Shown one piece after another: positions 12,001-24,557 of a stretch of 64,000 bases of DNA (position 1 is its first letter; the number at the start of each line of letters is the position of its first letter). The notes beneath the pieces are model-generated. The model did not search any database. It saw only the letters and a program-made list of their open reading frames with translations, and was not told the DNA's origin. A program made the position numbers and the translations under genes. The DNA is from Platynereis dumerilii (lineage: Eukaryota; Annelida; Polychaeta; Phyllodocida; Nereididae), in contig JAPTHN010000039.1 in the NCBI GenBank assembly GCA_026936325.1, positions 1,736,001-1,800,000 of the forward strand, given 5' to 3'.

Positions 12001-12907
12001 TAGAGGGCTGCGCTACCATTCCTGTAAACCTACTTACCGGAAGCAGAAGTAATGATTCGAGCATTTGAAAACTGTAAATATTGTGATGGGGGGGGGATCA
12101 TGGGAGAATCAGGGTTTTCACAATGGTGTCAGTAACTTAACCAGTCTCAATGTAGTGCTCAGGCAGAATCAGTACTAATTCATTAAGGTGTCATATTTGA
12201 CATGTCATCATGCCAATATGACACCCAGACAGTGATTATGACACCCGGATTGTGACCCTGTTCTCCTATGGCTGCTTTGTTGTGGACTAGCCATGCTCAC
12301 TTGGACTGGAAGCACTTGGAAGAGGATGTTGGCATATTGCTGGCAAAAAATTTGATGATTGGATGCAGGATGCGGCACAGTTAAGAGATGCTGTTGCATC
12401 CGCAGCCGAGTAGGAGAGATGGGAGAGGAGATGTGTGAATTGCTTGAGCAAAGGCTGAGGCAAGAGCTGAAGCAAGGGGCCACCATTAGATCATCAGGAG
12501 GGGGCTTGAAGCTTTTCCCGATGGGAGATGATTAATTTCATGGTGACGGCGACAGTAATTATTTATTTTAAGTGTGAGACGTCCTCAAATGTTCGTTTCA
12601 GAATCCAGCTACACCACGTTAGGAAATACCTCCATCAGGAAATATTTATTTCATGACTGCACTGAAATCATGTATTTATTTCACTAGAATTGGGCAAGAA
12701 ATTATTTATTTCAATAAAAACTAACTCCAAGCCCCCCCCCCCCCGTTACATCTAATGGCTGTGCAGCTGAGGCAAGCCAAAAGCTGTTGCAGGAGGCTGG
12801 CGACCAGTGAGACTCTGAAAGGGATGCCACGAGCATCATGAGCATGTGGCTGTTGGTGGCTGCCTACTGAGTTGCTTGCAGCCATGCCATAATGGGAATC
12901 ACCTGCC
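9051..12907. other. Non-coding sequence without recognised genes
   Basis: Only short open frames without known domains occur, none with convincing splice context. 12540-12720 has ATTTATTTCA-rich sequence resembling 21530-21610. A run of C's lies near 12732-12744. A host untranslated exon or regulatory element could be hidden here, but nothing shows it. Confidence 0.5.
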
Positions 12908-12992
12908 CTGAGACACAACCAGGGACACTGCCAGAGACACTGCTAGAGACACTGCCAGGGATACTGCTAGAGACAGTGCCAGGGATACTAGC
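12908..12992. repeat. 15-bp minisatellite
   Basis: Five to six tandem units of the type GAGACACTGCCAG alternate with GGATACTGCTA. Because the unit length is a multiple of three, the minus strand reads as a repeated SLAV peptide, which is an artefact. Confidence 0.8.
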
Positions 12993-13526
12993 TGCGTGAG
13001 AGTTGTTGCTACATGTGCTTCAGAAGCCTGGATTACTGCATTATGCATCATTGCTGTACACCACAGGTGAGCTGGGTCAATTCCCATCATACCTTTTATG
13101 GCACTACTGTCTGCTGATTCTGCTCCCTTGTAAATTTTGTATGTATAATCAATGTATATTCGTCTTTTACTGCTCTTGTGCGGGTATTCGCCTCTCGACC
13201 TCTCCCTTTGTGTGTCTTGCGTCGTCGAGTGCGGTCAATATACAATTGTACTTGCGGCAACTTTCACTGTTCAGAAGAATCGATGTATAACATTATGATA
13301 TTAGAAATCAGCAGATACGATATTATTATACGTATGGCATATATATGTATTCTTGAAATCTGTAATGTGAGAATCACACCTGTATGACTAATAATGACAT
13401 CATAGTAGACAAAATAATAGTTTGTCTTAGTTTACCTAATGGAGATTTGCTTAATTGTGTCATAATGCTGATGGACACCTCAAGAGTGGTGGGACTTGAT
13501 ACTATTCCATCACCATTTGAAGAACT
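12993..13526. other. Non-coding sequence
   Basis: I see no gene, RNA or repeat structure here apart from short AT-rich stretches. Confidence 0.4.
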
Positions 13527-13602
13527 TAGGATAGGATAGGATAGGATAGGATAGGATAGGATAGGATAGGATAGGATAGGATAGGATAGGATAGGATAGG
13601 TA
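13527..13602. repeat. (AGGAT)n pentanucleotide microsatellite
   Basis: There are about fifteen uninterrupted copies of TAGGA. Perfect repetition suggests that its length varies in the population. Confidence 0.97.
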
Positions 13603-15121
13603 AGATTTCTATGACTGATGAAGTGTAAGTTTCTGCAATTTGCAGTTTACAGTTTAGGCCTCTTTGCTGAGATTGACCATTTTTCTTTCATTGAGTCAAG
13701 TGAAATGATTCAAATGAATAGCCATGGTTGAACATTTTCAGCTATTAAAATCAAATATGTTTATATCAGTGTTGCCATAAAAGTATACAATCGTATATTA
13801 TGAATATTGTCTATTTACATTCACAGCTGTGTGTTGAATGCAGGAGCTAGACAGTTTTGGTACAACAAAGCTGTATTGACGTCAGATATTGAATATGCTC
13901 ACACAGCCACCAGACATGCTCCAGGGAGGCAAGGATGTTTTCTGGTTTGTGTCCAAAGAGCTCTGCTATAGATTCTAATGTATATATATATCGTCTTTAT
14001 AGGAAAAAAGGGTATTGCATGCTTAAACCTTCTACCATATATGTGGTAAATGTACTACATATATGGTTTGTTTGAGCTTGTCCGATGGGCCAATTTTGTC
14101 TGCAAATCTGTCCATTGACGTTGTGCTTGGACCTGTGTCTTGCATTGTCGGCCTATATTACTTTTTACAATGTTCATTCCACAGCTATTTTAAATATGAA
14201 TTGTGAATATTATGCTACAGCTAGGCAAACATAAGTGATTAGTGTGGCTATTTGAGAGCACCAATGATGTTTCTGTAGGACCTATCTTTAACATTTTAAT
14301 GAGATTGTCAATTTGCCACGTGAAGGTGTGAAATCACTGGTAATTATGTAACTCATGCATTCATTGACATCATTCAAGTGTGACATTTATGTTTATGACA
14401 TGGTATAAGTATGTGGAATGACTCATGCACAGGGATATGAGTCAAATGCATTCATGTATACACATAATATTGAAAGTATGGGAAGATGGCTTCATTCACC
14501 ACCTAAAATTAATCACTCTTCTCTCCATGACTGTAAGAACTGACCTTTATATAAATTATATGATCCAGTTTACATCGACCAAGCAAGCACTGCCTTTGTA
14601 ACTTGAATCATTAATGCACACACTGGCTTTTCCTCCTCCTAATGCATCTCTTTGTTTGGAATCTTTGGATCTTATCAAATCTTTCTTAATGTCTCCTGAC
14701 TACTCTTTCTTTGTTTGGCGATACACTGAATTAAAAGGTGAATGACCTCAAACCCAAACAAAGCTTCCAAGCAATATTATATGAAGCTCAGTGTCAAAGA
14801 AAGAAGCTCAATCAATGGATGCTCATGCTTTGTGTGTCAGACAATGGTTAAACAAAGAGGCATGCTGCTGCAAACTGACACATGCATATCTCAGGCGAAT
14901 ACGAGGAAGTGATGTCTTTAGCTCTAAGGGAATGAAAAACTCAAAGGTCAGATGCACAATTACTGATTTTTGGTAACACTGAGTTCACAGATACAGGTGC
15001 ACATAATTGTTCTGAAATACCTGGTTCAATGAAACTCATTGAAAGTTATTTGTTGAAACGCAATATTTAATTGCTATGAATTACATAATTGTCATACCAT
15101 TACTCTTAAACCTAGGCTTGG
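13603..15121. other. Non-coding sequence with a short palindrome
   Basis: There is no recognisable gene. At 14034-14067 ACCATATATGTGGTA is followed four bases later by its near-perfect reverse complement, a 15-bp stem with one mismatch. The remainder shows nothing I can name. Confidence 0.45.
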
Positions 15122-15171
15122 TAGATGGATAGATAGATGGATAGATACATAGATAGATAGATAGATAGATG

Positions 15172-15254
<83 letters not shown>
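15122..15254. repeat. (GATA)n microsatellite
   Basis: GATA repeats are imperfect at the left (GATGGATA variants) and perfect toward the right. The long minus-strand frame across it (LSIY repeats) is an artefact. Confidence 0.97.
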
Positions 15255-15255
<1 letters not shown>

Positions 15256-15630
15256 TGGTAAGTGAAGCCCTTTAACTTTGGCTCTAAGCCCTATTCTGGT
15301 CACTCTCGAGGGTTGATTGATGAGATGGGAGAGAGAGCAGGAGTCCTCAACATGTTGCACATCACCGCATGTGAAGGATGTTTTTACTTGCCTTGATTGC
15401 CCAACACAGAGGTTGGTACAAGGGGCCATCTATTTAATATCTCGTCTGAACGAACGACATCCAGCCCGGATTTTGCTCTTGAAGGTTCATTGAAAATACT
15501 TTGGTATCCATAGTGTACATTTCTGGTGATGGATCTTGTTCAGTCTGACTTCTGCTTCAACCCGAAAATGGACTTATTCAATAAAAAATAACGTGCAAGC
15601 ACTTTAACAGCTGCTTGTAGATAGACTAAG
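15255..15630. other. Spacer between inverted tetranucleotide arrays
   Basis: About 375 bases of ordinary sequence lie between a GATA array and a TATC array of opposite orientation. No gene is seen. Confidence 0.5.
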
Positions 15631-15639
15631 TATCTATCG

Positions 15640-15712
<73 letters not shown>

Positions 15713-15890
15713 CATATATATATCCTCCCTCCCTCCCTCCCTCCCTCCCCCATCCCTTTTTTCCTTCCAATATTTTCCTTCCTATACTTTCCTTCCTATA
15801 CTTTCTTTCCTTTTTTCTTCCTTTTTTCCTTCCTTTTTTCCTTCCTTTTTCCTTCCTTCATTCCTTCCTTCATTCTTTCTTTTGAATCTG
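15631..15890. repeat. Compound (TATC)n-(CCTC)n-(TTCC)n microsatellite
   Basis: TATC repeats occupy 15631-15712, CCTC repeats 15724-15749, and degenerate TTCC/TTTCC repeats run to about 15885. The whole plus strand is pyrimidine-rich. Confidence 0.95.
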
Positions 15891-17139
15891 CAAAGACTGG
15901 ATCTGGCTGCTGCTGTTGCTGCTGGTTTCACTGCAGCTGATCATGTGAAACTCCCGCCAAAAATGAACATTTTAGTTTCGTAAATAAAAATTTTAATGTC
16001 ACAGAAGTTTACCAAAAGTTGATGGAAGCAAGATAAAATTATATTGAGACTGTATGCTAAGTTTCAAGGCGATAGGTGAAATAGTGCGACTTCCTATATG
16101 GTCAGAGTCTTGATGAAAATTCCTCCCGTAATACAGGCTGCAAGCAGCTGTAAAAAGCAGTTTTTCCGATCTTGCTCTGAAACTATTGGTCCCAGGACCA
16201 AAGTTGCCGTTCTAATGAATATAAACTTATTTATTCCGCACATTTTGAGTCCATTATCAAGTCTCTCAGACCATCGGTTCTCGAGTTATGACAATTTTGC
16301 AAAATATTGTAATTCAACTTGAATATCATTGAAATAAGCAATGCTCTGGAGGTGGCTGTTCCCATTGGAATTTCAACCTGAAATTTGGCTTACATTCTCA
16401 GGACACCCAACCTCCTAACATATCACATAGACATCAAAATCTGAATAGATAGGTTCAACTGATGCACCCTACTCTTCACTCTATCTTCCAGTATGTGGTA
16501 GACGTCTATTTGATTTGACAGACAATCAGAGTGTTCCATCATCTGGCACATTAAAAGGTACAGTACTGTACAGCCAATGAAGGCCTCAAATATGTATTCA
16601 TTCCACTTTGTATGGGTGAGACTTACGTATATATATTGGAGCTGTCAGGTATTGGACGTGCGTGACAGTCCAATCCCTTCCATAAGTTCCCTTGCCAATT
16701 GTAAAGTGCTCTGGAATGGGGGATTGCACCAGATTTCACATTCTGCAATGTTCCAACAGACAGTCACGTGAGCACGTGCTATGACGTCATTAAATGAGGG
16801 GGGATTCCGACTCCTACACTGGAGAGCAGCTTAGAGCACACCTGGGTTGACCCTCGTCTGGCGAGAGCAATTAGATAGCGTGATTGCCCTGGCTTTTTAT
16901 TTGTTTTCTATCTTTTCTTTCATTAGAAGAATGCCTGCATGCATGCAGCATGCAACTTTCTGCAGTGTGGCCAACTTCAACCAAGGTACAAGGTATGGAT
17001 ATAATTTTCGGTTTAAAAATTTAAGTCAGTATATAGAACTAATACAGTTAGTGTCAGTTACATCATTGAACTTGCGCCTTGCAGATTTTATGATTCTTTA
17101 TTAGTAATTTTTTATGAAGCCATGCAAAGTAGGCCTCTA
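15891..17139. other. Non-coding sequence
   Basis: I see no gene, terminal repeats or RNA structure. Short open frames lack recognisable domains. Confidence 0.45.
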
Positions 17140-17625
17140 TAGGGGAGACCGGGATAGGTTGTGCCATTTTTCTTCAGGTTGATTTCAAAAAACTGAAAGC
17201 TAGTGTAATCTAAAAATGATACATCAAATATCTATAATACCTTGGCCAAAATCGAGCCAAGTTTAAGGGCAACTGGACCATTGGGATGATCATGGTTGGC
17301 ATTTAAAAAAAGTAGGTCAAGTGGTGCTGGGCTAAGTTGTGACCGCGTGACGGGACAAGTTGTTACGCTTAGTTTATCCAAAATAAACTGTTGTATTTCT
17401 TCAGCATGGTTTGAAAAAAATAGGGAAGTCGGGCTTGTGATTGCCTGGAGATGTCTAAATCTAACTGGACATTTTTTAAAAAGGTCCACATTTTTGACTG
17501 GAAATTCGCATTTTTCCTAGCCCTTTTCTTCAGATCTATAGATCACTTTCAACGCATGTTCTTCTCAGTGTAAGTTATTTCACAACATGTTCATGTAAAA
17601 TTCGATCAATAAAAATTAAATCCTA

Positions 17626-18632
17626 CGAGGGGCGTTCAGAAAGTTCGAGGCTTTTTTTTATATGGATACTTATTTTCAATCTAGAACAATGAATTTTTCA
17701 CAGGGTAAAATTCAGCATATTTGGAAAGGATTCCCAATATTTTGGACATTTTGGACATTTCTAAGTCACTCTGTAGTTGCCATGGAAACTGAAAGTTCAG
17801 CTAGTTGAGGCAGGTAATACCGAAACCAAGAAAGCCAACAAATTGTGACTGTGAGAGACTTCTCTTCTTCACTTGTATTAGTGAGATTGGAAATATTTGA
17901 CACAAAAAATATGATTTTAGCTTCTAAATATACTTTCAAGCACACTAAATGTGTGTATTCTTACGCTGAGCCCATGTAGGAATGCTCTCCTGCATGTCAG
18001 ATTCAGCAAGGGAAATTCCGCCGGCAGGGGTGTGTTTCCCTGACTACATAAGGACTTGTGAATGCATGGATTCACTGGTATGTCGTACGAAAAAGAAACC
18101 AAAATGGGCAGCATTATCCATCCCAGCTATTCCTGTGACATATTGCTTCACATTAGTCCCAGATTTTCATTGCTTCAGTCCATGGGGGCCAGAGTTTCAG
18201 GCACTGGAGGAGAAAAGGCTTTGGATGACCGAAATGCCTTCACGGAACTTTGTTTGGAGGACTTCGAGGAAAATTTACTTCAATGGGTCAGGTGTATGAA
18301 TTAATGCATTTGGTGAGCTTGGAAGTATTTTTAAAGGCTAATTTTATATTTCTTGTGTCAAATATGGTCAAACTCACTAATACAAGTGAAACAGAGAGGT
18401 CTCTCACAGCCGAAATTTATTGGCTTTCTTGGTTTTAGTATTACCTGCCCCGACTAGCTGTACTTTCAGTTTCCATGGCAACCACAGAATGACTTAGAAA
18501 TGTCCAAAGTGTCCATAATTTTGGCAATCCATTCCAAATATGTCGAATTTCATCCTGTAAAACATTCATTGTTCTAGATTTAAAATAAGTGTCTATATAA
18601 AAAAAAGCCTCAAACTTTCTGAACGCCCCTCG
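17626..18632. mobile_element. Mariner derivative with ~327-bp inverted repeats
   Basis: The outer ends CGAGGGGCGTTCAGAAAGTT and AACTTTCTGAACGCCCCTCG are perfect inverted repeats flanked by TA at 17624-17625 and 18633-18634. CGAGGGG...TCA-AAAGTT ends with a TA duplication are typical of mariner elements. The inverted similarity continues far inward: 17626-17952 pairs with 18306-18632 at roughly 85-90 percent by eye. Ordinary mariners have ~30-bp ends, so this is an unusual long-arm derivative. Its 353-bp centre carries a decayed transposase fragment. It is nested inside the 17142-19041 element. Confidence 0.85.
18050..18300 (+). pseudogene. Decayed mariner transposase C-terminal fragment
   Basis: The centre of the mariner derivative encodes, in two plus frames, pieces that resemble the transposase catalytic end. 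IHPSYSCDI is reminiscent of the HPPYSPDL motif that leads to the third catalytic Asp, and PDFHCFSPWGPEFQALEEKR is reminiscent of the following CDFHLFGPLK...L.GKRF segment. The frame changes between them, and the N-terminal helix-turn-helix part and first catalytic residues are absent. It cannot make an enzyme. The similarity is by memory of the family, not by search. Confidence 0.5.
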
Positions 18633-19043
18633 TACATTACACCATAGGCACCCAATCAGAATGGCATAACTTACCCCAAATTGATTTTCTGGAGAAAAAA
18701 TGTTGTCAAAAATAATTTAACGTTGCTAGATTGAATCTATAACAACACAAATGTCTAGATATACCTCTTGACTCCATCCTACCAGAGGGACATCATCTTA
18801 TTACAAATACCAAATGACCAAGAAAAAAATAATGTCAGTGCTTGGTACTTCAAGTTTTCAACAACAAAATTGAATTTATGAGTGTAGCTTTCATAGAATA
18901 TTATATATTTAGTCGGTTTTTTTTCTCGGTGCATGATGGTGTTGACTAAGTGTGTATACTATACATGGGTGCCATTGGGTGCCATTGCCGGTTCTCCATT
19001 TCACCCCAATAGCAGGCGGCACAACTTACCCCGGTCTTCTCTA

Positions 19044-20194
19044 CTATATAATTTATAGTTTATATACGCTACCAAGCTTGCATTTGCCGAAAGAGTGAAA
19101 AGACTGCACTTGCAGCATCTTTGCCGCTGTCAGGTTCTCCTCCTGGGAGTTGGTGATTTTTTTGTGTGTCTTATTCTTTGTCCATTAGTCCACCATTGAC
19201 TTAACACACTTTCAAAGTTTTAATTAGGACTTAGTGGCGTCTCTTTTTAGTCGCTTGGTTTTTTGTCCATTAAGTCGTTAAAGTCCTTAGTTCGCTTTAT
19301 AAATTTGAATTAAGAGATAATGGCTTTCTTAGTACATCTTGTTTTTGCCCATTAATTCATTAGTGAGTTGCAAGGTTTCAAGGTTTAAGGAATAGCGTTT
19401 TTAAATTTTAAGTGTGACTTATTATGCAGGGTAAAAATTATAGTAAATTTCCAGCTGTAATATGGCCACATAAAAAATAAATCTTTCATGGTGTTTAATG
19501 TTGTTTTACAGCAATTTGCCTTCATCTTTGAGCCTATTACCTGAGTTTTAAGATGCTGTCAGAGAAACATTATCTTAGCCCTTATATTAGCCCATCATTG
19601 AGAGCTCAGAGAGTTTACAAGTCATCAGCTTGACACGTCAGGGCTGAATTTCAAAATTGAAAACCTGTTTTTCAAATTACATTTTGAAAAGCCAGAAGGA
19701 AGCCTGTGATGTTTATGATTAAAGCCCAAAAAGATGTGACAGAGAGACCTTGTAAATGCAACATCCAGGCTGATTCAGCAACCTCCAGAAATGTTCATCC
19801 TAATCAGAACTTTTTCTCAAGAGATTTCTAATAACTCTTGTTTCTGATTGATCTTCTGTCGAATATTTTATCCTACATATTTCTATCTCACATTCCTGTC
19901 AAGATATCCAAGATTCTCTTATCTCCAAAGGCCTGCCAGGTTTCCTTTCAGCCTCTTTGTCGTTATTATTATCAGATAACACGGTTATCTATGTATCAGC
20001 CATATTTTATATATTAATATTGTTCGAAAACAGTGTTATGTAATATTTGATTAGTTTCGGATGTATACAGATGTCAACTTTTGGAACGCTCTCACTCCGA
20101 GGCTGTCTCCTGCTACAGTAGGCTGGTATGTATGTTGTTAAGATGATCATATTACAATCATTGCAAAATTTTTGATGCTACAATAAGCGTTGCA
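19044..20194. other. Non-coding sequence
   Basis: I see no gene. 19190-19400 repeats words like TTAGTCCACCATT, TTAAGTCGTTAAAGTCC and CATTAATTCATTAGTG, a loose low-copy pattern without clear period. Confidence 0.4.
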
Positions 20195-20410
20195 CCGGTG
20201 CCGGGGTAAGTTGTGCCGCGTGACGGGGTTGCTACGGGGTTGCTACTCAATAAGTACTTTAGTGAAATTTTCTGAGAAGTGCACAATGGTGCCGCCTAAT
20301 TTATTCTGAAAAAATCTTGTATTTCACCCGTTTCTTCAGATAGATCATTTGTATTATGTTTTTAACGTATGACTGACATGTTACATGAAACTAATCAGAC
20401 ATTTATGAAC
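20195..20410. repeat. Fragment of the GGTAAGTTGTGCC element family
   Basis: GCCGGGGTAAGTTGTGCCGC followed by GTGACGGG matches the interior of the 17142 element near 17322-17360. Downstream words around TTTCTTCAGAT and CATGTTCATG-like sequence keep the same order. The part TAAGTACTTTAGTGAAATTT to GAGAAGTGCACAATGG (20245-20288) recurs at 22999-23040. No intact ends are seen. Confidence 0.6.
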
Positions 20411-21100
20411 CATTTTATACACAAATTAAAAATGTAGAACCTTTTTTTGGCTGTGGGTTCTTTATATATACCATCAAGAATCTTTTGCGTTAAGAATGTA
20501 CCCTATTTTGCCACAGTTAATGGGCTTTTCTAGTATAATCACGCAGGCCTTATATCATAAGTTCATAACCGTATAGTTCCATATACAGTCTATGTTCATG
20601 AATACATGAACCATATTGCCCGTCTGTAAGTGTTGACATGCATAATCTATCCTGCTTATATAATTCTGTTTACCACATGGGAAACCACGTGTTGCTAGTC
20701 ACATGACCGGTGCCCTACCTGACATTTGTTTACATTGGATGAGGATGTTTTTGATGATGTTGCTGCTGCAACTGCTCCTGTCCGGTGTGTCATCTGCTGC
20801 TGCGGTGTTTGTACAACACTGTAAGTCTGGTGCTGTTATGCAGATATTGAAATGGTTGAGGGTTATATCATCATTTCGAACTTAATCGAATTCTGCCAAT
20901 ATTGTACATGAGGGATGATGAGGCGAGTGATGCAGGGGATTCGCAGCCATTTCTGAGTGTGGATAGGTTTCCCTGTTGCGTGATTCTGGGAGCGGGATTC
21001 CAACCTAGCCCCCGAAAGCCAGCAACACTGGTTGGTGTAATGTGGACTCATTAAGGTTTCCGGTGTGCATAGATATTTTTTGCGACAAGGTCTCTGGTAG

Positions 21101-21437
21101 TATAGTATAGTGGGTTGGGTATAATAGGTTGCTCCTAAGCACTTGGCTTGGGGGCCGGCCCTTTAGCTCAACTGGTTTGATAGCGGACCTTTAAGGGGAA
21201 TGTGTTATATGGTGCATCGGCCTGAGGCTACTCAGAGGTAGCTGGTTCGAATCCCGGTCGTGGTGGCAGGTGGCATTGAGGTGAGATTGTTGACTGGAGT
21301 GTGTCAAAATCTCAGGGAGGTTGGGGGATATAGTATAGTGGGTTGGGTATAATAGGTTGCTCCTAAGCACTTGGCTTGGGGGCCGGCCCTTTAGCTCAAC
21401 TGGTTTGATAGCGGACCTTTAAGGGGAATGTGTTATA
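21101..21437 (+). repeat. 228-bp tandem duplication with tRNA-like promoter boxes
   Basis: A 109-bp segment at 21101-21209 is repeated without visible change at 21329-21437, giving a 228-bp period and about 1.5 copies. The unit contains TTTAGCTCAACTGGTT, which resembles an RNA polymerase III A box, and in the full unit GGTTCGAATCCCGG at about 21243-21256, a B box. The boxes are too far apart for a functional tRNA, so this looks like a tRNA-derived SINE head or a tRNA-like tandem repeat. Confidence 0.75.
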
Positions 21438-21618
21438 GTAGATATACAAGTTATTTTATTTTGAGCATGCGACAACCTGAAATTTTGGTTTAAATTGAGC
21501 AATACAGTGTTAAGGAATCCAAGTCCATAGCAATTATTTTTTTTAGGACTGCCATGAAAGAAGTTTATTTATTTTGCCAAAACTGGGCAAAAAATTATAT
21601 ATTTTTAAAAGATATTAA

Positions 21619-22961
<1,343 letters not shown>

Positions 22962-22984
22962 TTAAGTCCTCTACCTAGGGAGAT

Positions 22985-23045
22985 CTAAGTGTTGCCCCTT
23001 AATAAGTACTTCTGTGAAATTTCTGAGAAGTGCACAATGGTTGGC
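22985..23045. repeat. Short dispersed repeat shared with 20236-20290
   Basis: TTAATAAGTACTTCTGTGAA and GAGAAGTGCACAATGGTTG match the fragment near 20240 with few differences, extending an old copy of the GGTAAGTTGTGCC family or a separate dispersed repeat. Confidence 0.55.
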
Positions 23046-23860
23046 ATGTCGTTACGGAGACCTGTGCACCGACTCAGGGCTTGAAAACCGATCATTCGAT
23101 AAATTTTTTTTTGAATTTCTCCCTTACTTCGACATTTACAGTAGCCCATTTTACAGTGTCCTACCATGTTTATGCTGTGCAATACTGTTCTTACATCATC
23201 TTATATGAGCTGGACAATGCTCTGTTTGATGTAGGCCGTGTCCTTTGACTGTCCAACACTGTAGTACCACTTACAACTGTCCAATGTCCCTCTGCATATC
23301 CCACACTATTTGCTTTGGTGATTAGCAGCCTGCCTGATGTCAAAAGACTCAAGAACTGCCAGCTTGCTCTTATTTGAGTGCCAGAGGCCTGACTCTCATC
23401 ACTGTACCTGCAGTATTTTATCATGACAATATGAGGTGTATATTGATTGTACATTGGATGATATATCATATATGGGTGATATAATATTGGAAATATTGAA
23501 TCACGGCTCAATCGGGTTTAGTTTGGAGTTTTGTAAGTATAATATAATTAGACATTGGTTCATAGAGTCCTTAGTCTATTTCCACAATTTGTACCTCATC
23601 AATTTTGTACATTGATCTATTGAGTTAAAAGTAAAAAAGTAGAAAGATTAAATTATATATATATTTATACCATACTCGCTGATAAATCCTTCAATATTTA
23701 CGCCCTCGGGTTATATTTACCACCTCGGCTGTATATATCTCCGTATACCACATATGCCCATGGTATAACTACTATATATTCTCCACTCGGATTGTGTCAG
23801 CCAATCACAAGCGAGTATTCTTGGATAATATCCTTGCTATATTATGCTGAGAAAAGTTAT
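23046..23860. other. Non-coding sequence, AT-rich toward the end
   Basis: I see no gene. 23655-23860 is TA-rich with cAtATG/CCTCGG words (CGCCCTCGGGTTATATTTAC, CCACCTCGGCTGTATATATC) that look like part of the repeat continuing to 24440. Confidence 0.4.
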
Positions 23861-23912
23861 ATTGGATCCTGAAAAGTTATATTGGATCCTAAAAAAGTTA
23901 TATTGGATCCAA
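23861..23912. repeat. Three tandem AAAAGTTATATTGGATCC units
   Basis: The ~21-bp unit GAAAAGTTATATTGGATCCT occurs three times in a row. The same AGTTATATTGGAT word builds the large hairpin at 24308-24436, linking the two as one repeat. Confidence 0.8.
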
Positions 23913-24307
23913 GACAGTTTTTAAATGAAGAACAATCACCTCACTACTTGTTGTTCAATTGTGACATCACCACTGGTGATGTCATAATGGTCAACTTGTC
24001 ATTGTGACATCACAACTGATGACGTCATGAGAGCATACTGACAATGGACTTGGTGACGTCACCAGTGACTGCTCTTTCATGGTTTGAACACTAAAATTAC
24101 AGCTGCCTGTAATATTAGCCTGGGGCGGTATTGAATTGCCTTTCAAGTTTTGGCAATTTTTTTAATTTCAATTAAGAGTGGAAAAATACTCTCTTAGCAG
24201 CATATCCTGAAACTTTAAAACATCTGAACGAATATTTTTGACCATTTGGCAGCAAGTCAACTTAAAAGGAAAATATAACTTATATTGGATGGAGAATATA
24301 TTAGATA

Positions 24308-24436
24308 TCGGATGGTAAGTCGTCCAATATAGAGTATAATTGGATTCAGAAAAGTTATATTGGATTCGGCTGCGCCTCATCCAATATAACTTTTCTTCAT
24401 CCAATTATACTCTATATTGGACTCCTTCCCATCCAA
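24308..24436. repeat. Long near-perfect hairpin of TCCAATATAAC sequence
   Basis: The left arm from 24322 (GTCCAATATAGAGTATAATT ...) pairs with the right arm ending at 24422 over about 44 bp with two mismatches. The loop is about 13 bp, TCGGCTGCGCCTC. Weaker pairing extends outward to roughly 24308 and 24436. It is probably the core of a fold-back MITE that includes the tandem units at 23861. Confidence 0.8.
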
Positions 24437-24557
24437 TATTTATATAATATATATATGTTAAAATTGCATTTATATAAATATGAAAAAAAAAAGTTTTTTT
24501 ATTCATTTAACAACAATCCAAACACCGACTTTTAAATGCCTATTAAGATTTAGTTGA

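Larger units (their letters stand above)
17142..19041. mobile_element. Non-autonomous DNA transposon with GGTAAGTTGTGCC-type ends
   Basis: The left end GAGACCGGGATAGGTTGTGC (from 17145) pairs with the right end GCACAACTTACCCCGGTCTT (to about 19038). About 24 bp are inverted, with a few mismatches. TA flanks both sides (17140-17141, 19042-19043), which would fit a TA duplication. No transposase belonging to this element is seen. It contains a complete 1-kb mariner derivative at 17626-18632, so it is the older of the two. Internal words such as CCGCGTGACGGG recur in a fragment at 20195, and the right-end region recurs at about 60230-60425. The superfamily is not assigned. Confidence 0.7.

Noticed and set aside
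12899-13090. Minus-strand frame with repeated SLAV residues
   Set aside because: It is a translation of the 15-bp minisatellite.
15112-15429. 105-codon minus-strand frame with YLSI repeats
   Set aside because: It is a translation of the GATA microsatellite.
21160-21265. Possible tRNA gene
   Set aside because: A- and B-box words are present, but their spacing is too long and no acceptor or anticodon arms form; it is better read as a tRNA-derived repeat.
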